NCBI GenBank assembly: GCA_958446785.1
Contig: CAUCXP010000087.1
Coordinates: forward strand, 1 to 6,615
Reading direction: 5' to 3'
DNA: 6,615 bases
From: an uncultured Collinsella sp.
GTDB taxonomy: Bacteria > Actinomycetota > Coriobacteriia > Coriobacteriales > Coriobacteriaceae
Made by a program: the position numbers and the translations under genes. Each line of letters starts with the position of its first letter. Position 1 is the first letter of the stretch. The notes under the pieces are model-generated. The model was given only the letters and a program-made list of their open reading frames with translations. It did no database searches and was not told the DNA's origin. Below, in pieces: positions 1 through 4,493 of this stretch.

Positions 1-58
1 ATGTGGGGACGGGGCGGAAATGGTAGATTCTCTCGTCCTTTGAGACCTGATAAATAAG
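1..58. other. Left edge, no identifiable gene
   Basis: No gene can be assigned. One forward frame runs from the first base to a TAA at 55-57 and another stops at a TGA at 41-43. Either could be the last codons of a gene cut by the window edge, but neither short peptide shows recognisable family features. The stretch carries the string TGGGGACGG (4-12), which recurs at 1188-1196 in another intergenic region, so it may be repeat-derived rather than coding. Confidence 0.3.
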
Positions 59-89
59 AAGGCCGCCCATTTTTGCGATGGGCGGCCTT
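59..89. terminator. Bidirectional intrinsic terminator
   Basis: A perfect 12-bp inverted repeat (arms 59-70 and 78-89) encloses a 7-nt loop. Read on the minus strand, the hairpin is followed by the T-rich run CTTATTTATC, which suits termination of the membrane protein gene whose stop codon lies 36 bp away. Read on the plus strand it is followed by TGATTT, so it may also stop transcription entering from the left edge. The call rests on the sequence alone. Confidence 0.85.
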
Positions 90-125
90 TGATTTGGTCC
101 GATGCGTCTGTGTATCGGGGGCGTT

Positions 126-491
126 CTACTCTTCGGCAATACTATCGAGGATGCTGCGCATGATGGACACTAGGATGCTGCCCATAAAGGCCGAGCCAAA
201 GCCGGCGATGGAGATGCCGACGCCCAGCAGGTTGACCGACAGGTAGCTCGCGAGTTCGAGCATAAAGCTGTTGACGACAAGTTGGAAAATGCCCAGCGTA
301 ATGATCGTGAGCGGCAGCGAGATGACCGTCAGGAACGGCTTGACGAACGAATCGACGATGTTCAGGAACAGTCCCACGAAGGCGAAGCAGACCCAGGCTT
401 CGGCAAAACCGAAGGGCTGGATGCCGGGAACGAGGAACGTGGCAATCGCGATGGCGATTGAGGTGAAGAGCCAGTTAAGCATAAAGCGCAT
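126..491 (-). CDS. Phage holin family 4 superfamily / YvlD-like membrane protein
   Basis: This is a 121-residue, almost entirely hydrophobic protein with about four membrane-spanning segments (roughly residues 4-23, 30-46, 54-79 and 88-113) and a short acidic tail ending Glu-Glu. The middle carries the family signature: Asn44 in a loop, Pro52, the string SLPLTIITLG (58-67) and Asn74. This matches PF04020, usually annotated as 'phage holin family protein' or YvlD. Length is typical of the family. The start is supported by AAAGGA (500-505 on the complement), 8 nt before the ATG. No lysis genes or phage genes lie nearby, so the holin label should be read as a fold name. YvlD-type proteins are chromosomal and in Firmicutes are linked to envelope-stress operons; the role here is unknown. 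It is transcribed away from the regulator gene and ends at the hairpin at 59-89. Confidence 0.85.
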   Translation of the reverse strand: MRFMLNWLFTSIAIAIATFLVPGIQPFGFAEAWVCFAFVGLFLNIVDSFVKPFLTVISLPLTIITLGIFQLVVNSFMLELASYLSVNLLGVGISIAGFGSAFMGSILVSIMRSILDSIAEE

Positions 492-554
492 GGTGTGAAT
501 CCTTTCTTGCGCAGGGTGCGTCGGTAACGCGTGAAGCGGTTTGCTGCGGCAGCT

Positions 555-594
555 TGGGCGGCCGCGCGGGTATGCCGCCTTGTTCGGCCGCCCA
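555..594. repeat. 10-bp inverted repeat, likely stem-loop
   Basis: TGGGCGGCCG (555-564) is a perfect reverse complement of CGGCCGCCCA (585-594), around a 20-nt loop. There is no T run on either side, so it is not an obvious terminator. If the membrane protein mRNA starts upstream of it, the hairpin would lie in its 5' untranslated region, about 60 nt before the ATG. Nine bases of the arm (TGGGCGGCC) also form the arm of the terminator at 59-89. Function is unknown. Confidence 0.6.
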
Positions 595-679
595 TTGTCT
601 CAGATATTCGTGGAGCTTACGTGCGCATTCGGTTTCAAAACGGCGTTCGTCCTAAAAAACGTGCCGCTGGCAGAGAGTA

Positions 680-710
680 TTGTCGCTTTAGTTTGGTGGT
701 GTGCTACACT
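680..710 (+). promoter_or_regulatory. Putative extended -10 promoter for the yerC-like gene
   Basis: TGCTACACT (702-710) matches the extended -10 pattern TGnTAnnnT. The best -35-like hexamer is TTGTCG at 680-685, giving a long 19-bp spacer; extended -10 promoters tolerate a poor -35. Transcription would start near 717, leaving a leader of about 100 nt before the regulator's ATG, which includes the small leader ORF. This is a prediction from motif match only. Confidence 0.5.
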
Positions 711-761
711 GCTACGGGCAAATGGCCCATGCATAGTTTTATTGCATATTACGGGTGAACG

Positions 762-812
762 ATGCCCGATGTCAGTATCAACTTCGATGCCTTTTGGCGG
801 GTTTGGCGGTGA
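762..812 (+). CDS. Putative 16-residue leader peptide with two Trp codons
   Basis: A short ORF starts at ATG 762 and would encode MPDVSINFDAFWRVWR, ending at TGA 810-812. It has a plausible ribosome-binding site (GGGTGA, 753-758) 3 nt from the ATG. Its stop lies 3 bp before the ATG of the regulator and in the same frame. The last codons, TGG CGG TGA, overlap the regulator's own Shine-Dalgarno sequence (805-814). Trp codons fall at residues 12 and 15, inside a direct repeat of TTTGGCGG (793-800 and 802-809). Two readings are possible: a regulatory leader ORF that couples or gates translation of the TrpR-like gene, or a chance ORF. Two Trp in 16 residues is enriched but not proof. Confidence 0.35.
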   Translation: MPDVSINFDAFWRVWR

Positions 813-814
813 TC
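805..814 (+). promoter_or_regulatory. Ribosome-binding site of yerC, overlapping the leader ORF stop
   Basis: GGCGGTGATC differs by one base from the perfect anti-SD complement GGAGGTGATC, and the GG(C)GG core sits 6 nt from the ATG. It fixes the start at 816. It shares bases with the last two sense codons and the stop of the leader ORF, so a ribosome on that ORF would physically cover this site. Confidence 0.7.
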
Positions 815-815
815 G

Positions 816-1115
816 ATGAACATCGAGAACATGTTTGACAAGCCTGATGTCAAGCAGCTAGTCCACGCATTTAGTCTTTTGGATGACGAGAAGGATATCC
901 AGGCGTTTTTGACCGATATCTGCACGCCGCGCGAGATCTGTGATCTTTCGCAACGCTTGCAGGTCGCGCGTTATTTGGATGAGGGCGAGCCCTATGTTGA
1001 GGTTCAGGCCCGCACGGGCGCTTCGTCCACCACGGTGAGTCGTGTTTCCAAGGCGCTCAACGGCGAGTACGGTGGCTATCGTAAGATCCTCATCAAGCTG
1101 GAGGATGGCGAGTAG
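816..1115 (+). CDS. yerC: TrpR-superfamily regulator, YerC/YecD type
   Basis: This is a 99-residue helical protein of the Trp-repressor fold (PF01371; YerC/YecD subfamily). Residues 1-55 form the dimerising helices, including TPREICDLSQRLQVARYL (37-54). A helix-turn-helix follows at about 58-82, with the recognition segment TGASSTTVSRVSKAL (67-81). Aligned by eye to E. coli TrpR, Thr37, Arg47 and Arg76 fall where TrpR has Thr44, Arg54 and Arg84, the residues that contact L-tryptophan. The YerC subfamily is not, to my knowledge, shown to bind tryptophan, so ligand and targets are unknown. The start at 816 is supported by GGCGGTGATC (805-814), which matches the 16S-complementary GGAGGTGATC at nine of ten bases with good spacing. 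An internal ATG at 831 has no comparable site. The gene is monocistronic by sequence: its own promoter lies upstream and a strong terminator follows. Confidence 0.88.
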   Translation: MNIENMFDKPDVKQLVHAFSLLDDEKDIQAFLTDICTPREICDLSQRLQVARYLDEGEPYVEVQARTGASSTTVSRVSKALNGEYGGYRKILIKLEDGE

Positions 1116-1142
1116 GCCAACGGCAACAAACGAATCAGCTGG

Positions 1143-1167
1143 AGCCGCCCCTTCGGGGGCGGTTTTT
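1143..1167 (+). terminator. Rho-independent terminator of yerC
   Basis: CCGCCCC (1145-1151) pairs perfectly with GGGGCGG (1156-1162) across a TTCG tetraloop closed by C-G, which is an especially stable loop. The stem extends by a G-T and an A-T pair and runs into TTTTT (1163-1167). It begins 28 bp after the yerC stop and should isolate yerC from the downstream operon. Confidence 0.93.
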
Positions 1168-1179
1168 GTGTGTCGAAAT

Positions 1180-1210
1180 TGATCCCTTGGGGACGGAGGA
1201 AAACGGATCA
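1180..1210. repeat. Short inverted-repeat element in intergenic DNA
   Basis: TGATCC (1180-1185) and GGATCA (1205-1210) are reverse complements flanking a purine-rich core that contains TGGGGACGG (1188-1196). The same 9-mer occurs at 4-12, also next to a terminator. This looks like a member of a dispersed intergenic repeat family, but only two partial copies are visible here, so it remains tentative. Confidence 0.3.
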
Positions 1211-1256
1211 TCGAGGGGATCTGGTGCATTGGGGCCAGGTTGTCCGTGCGGGCGGG

Positions 1257-1262
1257 TAGGAT
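1257..1262 (+). promoter_or_regulatory. Weak candidate -10 box for the addBA operon
   Basis: TAGGAT lies 40 bp before the addB ATG and resembles an actinobacterial -10 box. No -35 at normal spacing is visible: TTGTCC at 1240-1245 is only 11 bp away. A promoter is expected somewhere in 1168-1301 because a strong terminator precedes this interval, but the exact site is uncertain. Confidence 0.25.
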
Positions 1263-1301
1263 AGATGTGTTGAATATTGCGAACAGTTTGAGTGGAGGAC
1301 C

Positions 1302-4300
1302 ATGCCTGTTCGAATCTATACCACTAATGCCGGCACGGATTTGAGCGATGCCGAGGCGGCGCTGCTGGCCGACCTGGTTGCCTGCCACGGGCGCGCTGTT
1401 CTGTTGGCGCCAACATTTGCCGAGCTCGACCTGTGCCGCCATGATGCGGCGGAAGCCGGGGTTTCGCTGGGCATCGACTACAAGACGCCTACATCGTGGC
1501 TCCGCTCGCTTTGGGAGCTTTTGGGCGACGGGCGCGGTTTCGTCGACAACCTGCAGCGCCAGATGCTGTTTTCGGACATGGTAGCGCGCCTCGACGACGC
1601 CGACCTGCAGCCGCTTTCGCGCAGCCAGGGCACGGTGCGTATGCTCGCGCGTATGGCTCGCGATGTGCTGCCGGGTGTGGCAGGGACAGGCACCGAGCGT
1701 TGCTGCGACAACGTTTGCAAGCCCAAGCCCAAAAGCGACGCCGAGGCTCGCGTGTTTGAACTTTTGTGCGCCTATGCGCGCGGTTTGGACCGTCGAGATA
1801 TGGTCGAGCCCTGCGAGGCGGCTGACATTATGGCCGATGCCCTGGCCGATAACCTGCCGGCGTGCACCCGCGCCGTATGCGTGCGCGGTATCACGTCGTT
1901 TACGCACGGCCTGCTCGAGCTGCTGTCTGCCGTGGCGAACAATGGGGGAGAGGTCGTCGTACTGCTTGCCTGCGAGCAGGCGGCGATGCGCGAGGAGCTT
2001 GCCGCGGCATTTGATGCCCGCGGTGTGCTGTTCGAGGCCGCGCCGCTGAGGGAGGACGCCGTCGCGTCTGATGCCGCTTGCGGGACCGCCGCTCAGCCTG
2101 CCTTTATTGAGGTCGCCGGCCCCCATGCCCGTGCCCATGCTTATGCGGACGCCATCGATAAGTTGGCGAAAACGCACAAGGAGTCCAAGGACGATAAGGC
2201 TGCTGCAACGCCCGCCGACCCCGTACGCGTGCTCGTTGTTTCTGCCCGGGCACCCCAGCTGTTCGGTGAGCTCGCCTCTCGTCTGGCGGCTCGTCATATC
2301 GCTGCCGAGACAGTTGAGTTCACGGCGTTTTCTCAATCCATTGCGGGCAGGCAGTTCACGGCGCTCGCCAACCTGATCGAGCGTATGAAGGCCGCCGACG
2401 AAGGGGCAGCTTCTAAGACTGAGTGGTGGCCCGCGCCGGAGCTTACCGACTGGATTTACAGTCCGCTTTCGGGCGCTGATGCCGTCAATGCCCGTACCTT
2501 CGATAAGAATATGCGTCTCTCGCGCAGCAAGACTACCGCGGGCGTTAAGAGCCTGCTGCAGAGCGTCCAAGGCCAGGTGAGGGGCGCGCGCAAGGCGGCG
2601 AGCGACGAGAACTGGTTTAAGAACGTGCCGTGCGTGGTCTCGGACGTGTTCCAGGCGCTGTGGCGTGACAAGCCCGTGACGGCGCTCAAGGCCATGCTTG
2701 CCGTTGCCGAGGCGTTGCCCGATCGCTCGCTGGGCAGCTTGGATGGCCAAGCCCGTCGCCAAGCGGAGGTGGCCCTGCTGCGCCACGTCATCGGCATCCT
2801 TATGAATGGCGCCCGCGCGCTCGACGTGTCGCAGGCCGCGATCGTGCCCGTGCTCGATGGCATTCGCACCAAGGTGGACAAGCGTAGTACCGCCTACGAT
2901 TACGAGACCTACGAGGTTGACCGTGCGCCACGTGCTCAGGTTCGTTTTGCTTCGCTTGCCGATGCGGCGGCTCTGCGCCCCGGCAGCTACGATGCTGTGC
3001 TGTTTGCCGATGTCGATCTGGACAGCTATCCGCTCTCGCACGAGGAGGGACCGCTGGCTACGCTGACGGCGAGCCTTGGTCGCGAGGGCGTGACGCTTGA
3101 GCCTGCGGCCCTGCTGCGCGTGCGCTTTGGCCGTGCGATGCAAGCGTCGCGTGGTCCGGTTGCGCTCGCCCGCGTGACGCACGATCGCCAGGCGCGCGAG
3201 TGCTATCCGGCTGCCGTGTGGACCGAGCTGCGGGCGCACGCCGAGGCCGCTGACGCCGACAAGGCCGCTGACGATGCTAGGGCCGCTGACGATGCTAAGG
3301 CCGCTGACGATGCTAAGGCCACTGGTGACGCTAAGGCCGCTGACGCCGACAAGGCGAAGTGCGTGGGTGAGGGCGATATCGTAAGGGACTTCGATCCCGC
3401 GGCAGGCGAAGGTCTCAAGCGCGAGCGCGTGACCTGTGAAGCCCCTCAGCATCTGAGTGCCGAGGCCGTGCCGTATTTGGTCCTGCGCCGTCGCGATGGC
3501 GAGGGCGAGGGCGCGCCGCTCGTGCCGCGCCTGACGTCCGCCTCGCAGATCGAGGCCTATTCCACCTGCCCGCTGTGCTGGTTCGTCTCGTATCGCGTCA
3601 AACCTCAGTCCATCGATGCGGGCTTTGGCAACATGGAGAAGGGCAACTTTGTCCATGACGTGCTGGAGCACTTGCATGCACGTCTTCCGCAGGAGGGCAT
3701 GGAGCGCGTGACGCCCATGAACCTGCCGCGCGCCAAGGAGCTGCTGCACGAGGTCTTTGCCGAGACCCTGGCCGAGCACGCCGGCAAGCGCGGTACCGAG
3801 GGCCCGCTGGTGCCGCTCTCTCCGGTGGAGGAGCGCCAGGTGGCCGAGATTTTGCCGCAGCTGGAGGGTGTGCTTGCCTATGAAGCCGAGGCGCTGACTC
3901 CTTTTGCTCCGCGCTACCTGGAGTTTGCCTTTAACGATCTTAAAGTTGAGTATGCCGGTTGGCCACTCGGTGGGCGCATCGACCGCGTTGACGTGGATGC
4001 CGAGAATCGCGCCGTGGTAATCGACTACAAGCATCGTTCGGGTGTCGAGGAGTTTAAGCTCGCCGACCCCACGGTGCGCGACGAGGAATCGGGCACGGCG
4101 CCCATCGACGACCCGCGCTGGTTGCCGCCACATACCCAGACGCTCATCTACGCCCAGGCCATGCGTCGGGCGCTGGATTTGGACACCCGCGCGGCGCTCT
4201 ACTTTTCGACCAAGGGCGGCAAGCCGGCGTTGCGCGGCGCCGCGAGCACCGAGCTGCTCGAGGAAGAGCGCGGCGACGGTCGCATCCCGGGCCTTAAGAA

Positions 4301-4490
4301 AGGTTTCCCCGGCGAGGGTGGCAGCATGGACTTCGATGCGCTACTCGATCGCGTGGAGACCGGCATCGCCGAGCGCCTACGCGAGCTCGAGGCAGGCAAC
4401 GTTGCCGCCGTCGACCCGACGTCGGCTCAGGCCGCGCATGCGCGCTGCTCGTATAACCACGAAGGAACGTTTGTAAGGAGGGACGTGTAG
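1302..4490 (+). CDS. addB: AddB-like subunit of the AddAB helicase-nuclease (PD-(D/E)XK nuclease)
   Basis: This 1062-residue protein partners AddA in resecting double-strand breaks before RecA loading. Residues 1 to about 620 look like an inactive helicase scaffold. Hydrophobic helicase-like strands occur at 191-197, 308-313 and 563-569, but no GxxGxGK(S/T) Walker A is present at the N terminus, where B. subtilis AddB has one. A charged low-complexity linker follows (649-686), then the nuclease domain from about 743. The nuclease residues are intact: His785 in GNFVHDVLE, Asp894 in GGRIDRVD, Asp908-Tyr909-Lys910 in VIDYK, and Gln946/Tyr950 in QTLIY. Iron-sulfur ligands are incomplete. Cys756 (in TCPLC) and Cys1049 remain, but Asn1052 and Val1058 occupy the positions expected to be cysteine. 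The protein is somewhat shorter than the roughly 1150-1170 residues of Firmicutes AddB. GGAGG (1294-1298) precedes the ATG by a tight 3 nt. AddA follows 3 bp downstream. AdnB-type assignment is less likely because motor motifs are absent. Confidence 0.85.
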   Translation: MPVRIYTTNAGTDLSDAEAALLADLVACHGRAVLLAPTFAELDLCRHDAAEAGVSLGIDYKTPTSWLRSLWELLGDGRGFVDNLQRQMLFSDMVARLDDADLQPLSRSQGTVRMLARMARDVLPGVAGTGTERCCDNVCKPKPKSDAEARVFELLCAYARGLDRRDMVEPCEAADIMADALADNLPACTRAVCVRGITSFTHGLLELLSAVANNGGEVVVLLACEQAAMREELAAAFDARGVLFEAAPLREDAVASDAACGTAAQPAFIEVAGPHARAHAYADAIDKLAKTHKESKDDKAAATPADPVRVLVVSARAPQLFGELASRLAARHIAAETVEFTAFSQSIAGRQFTALANLIERMKAADEGAASKTEWWPAPELTDWIYSPLSGADAVNARTFDKNMRLSRSKTTAGVKSLLQSVQGQVRGARKAASDENWFKNVPCVVSDVFQALWRDKPVTALKAMLAVAEALPDRSLGSLDGQARRQAEVALLRHVIGILMNGARALDVSQAAIVPVLDGIRTKVDKRSTAYDYETYEVDRAPRAQVRFASLADAAALRPGSYDAVLFADVDLDSYPLSHEEGPLATLTASLGREGVTLEPAALLRVRFGRAMQASRGPVALARVTHDRQARECYPAAVWTELRAHAEAADADKAADDARAADDAKAADDAKATGDAKAADADKAKCVGEGDIVRDFDPAAGEGLKRERVTCEAPQHLSAEAVPYLVLRRRDGEGEGAPLVPRLTSASQIEAYSTCPLCWFVSYRVKPQSIDAGFGNMEKGNFVHDVLEHLHARLPQEGMERVTPMNLPRAKELLHEVFAETLAEHAGKRGTEGPLVPLSPVEERQVAEILPQLEGVLAYEAEALTPFAPRYLEFAFNDLKVEYAGWPLGGRIDRVDVDAENRAVVIDYKHRSGVEEFKLADPTVRDEESGTAPIDDPRWLPPHTQTLIYAQAMRRALDLDTRAALYFSTKGGKPALRGAASTELLEEERGDGRIPGLKKGFPGEGGSMDFDALLDRVETGIAERLRELEAGNVAAVDPTSAQAAHARCSYNHEGTFVRRDV
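3246..3353 (+). repeat. Six tandem 18-bp units inside addB
   Basis: Six consecutive in-frame 18-bp units encode an Ala/Asp/Lys hexapeptide, typically A-A-D-D-A-K (residues 649-684). Units 1 and 6 are identical (GCCGCTGACGCCGACAAG), units 3 and 4 are identical (GCCGCTGACGATGCTAAG), unit 2 differs from these by one base, and unit 5 is more diverged. The peptide is likely a charged, helical or disordered linker between the helicase-like scaffold and the nuclease domain. Because units are 18 bp, copy-number change keeps the frame. Confidence 0.9.
4475..4482 (+). promoter_or_regulatory. addA ribosome-binding site inside the addB 3' end
   Basis: AAGGAGGG is a near-perfect Shine-Dalgarno sequence lying within the last codons of addB, where AGG AGG encodes Arg1059-Arg1060. 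The GGAGG core is 12 nt from the addA ATG, longer than optimal. No alternative start fits, since the in-frame GTG at 4485 is followed directly by TAG. The arrangement implies translational coupling and near-equal synthesis of the two subunits. Confidence 0.8.
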
Positions 4491-4493
4491 ACC

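Larger units (their letters stand above)
492..815. other. Divergent intergenic region
   Basis: These 324 bp separate the minus-strand membrane protein gene from the plus-strand regulator. They hold the membrane protein's ribosome-binding site (500-505), a 10-bp inverted repeat with a 20-nt loop (555-594), an extended -10 promoter (702-710) and a leader ORF (762-812). Between promoter and leader ORF are two weak hairpins: GGGC/GCCC (716-719 with 725-728) and ATGCA/TGCAT (729-733 with 743-747). Neither has a terminator-like T run. I did not find a convincing minus-strand promoter. Two longer forward open frames across 531-819 look like chance. Confidence 0.6.

Noticed and set aside
126..491. 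Prophage remnant suggested by the 'holin' family name
   Set aside because: No endolysin, structural, integrase or attachment-site signal is visible. The PF04020 family includes many chromosomal non-phage membrane proteins.
555..594. Inverted repeat as a rho-independent terminator
   Set aside because: Neither side has a T run, and the 20-nt loop is long for an intrinsic terminator.
531..819. Two overlapping forward ORFs (531-758 and 541-819) between the divergent genes
   Set aside because: No good ribosome-binding sites, both run through the inverted repeat and the predicted promoter, and the products show no family features. The second overlaps the yerC ATG by its stop, but the shorter leader ORF in the yerC frame fits the SD and promoter better.
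3246..3353. CRISPR-like array
   Set aside because: Units are 18 bp, contiguous with no spacers, in frame and coding; it is a protein-level tandem repeat.
858..4133. A 1091-codon open frame on the minus strand covering most of yerC and addB
   Set aside because: It lies antisense to two genes with clear family motifs. Its translation is rich in Arg, His, Gly and Ala with no recognisable domain, and its repeated Ser-Gly-Leu-Ser tract is just the reverse of the addB tandem repeat. High-GC codon bias commonly leaves this antisense frame open.
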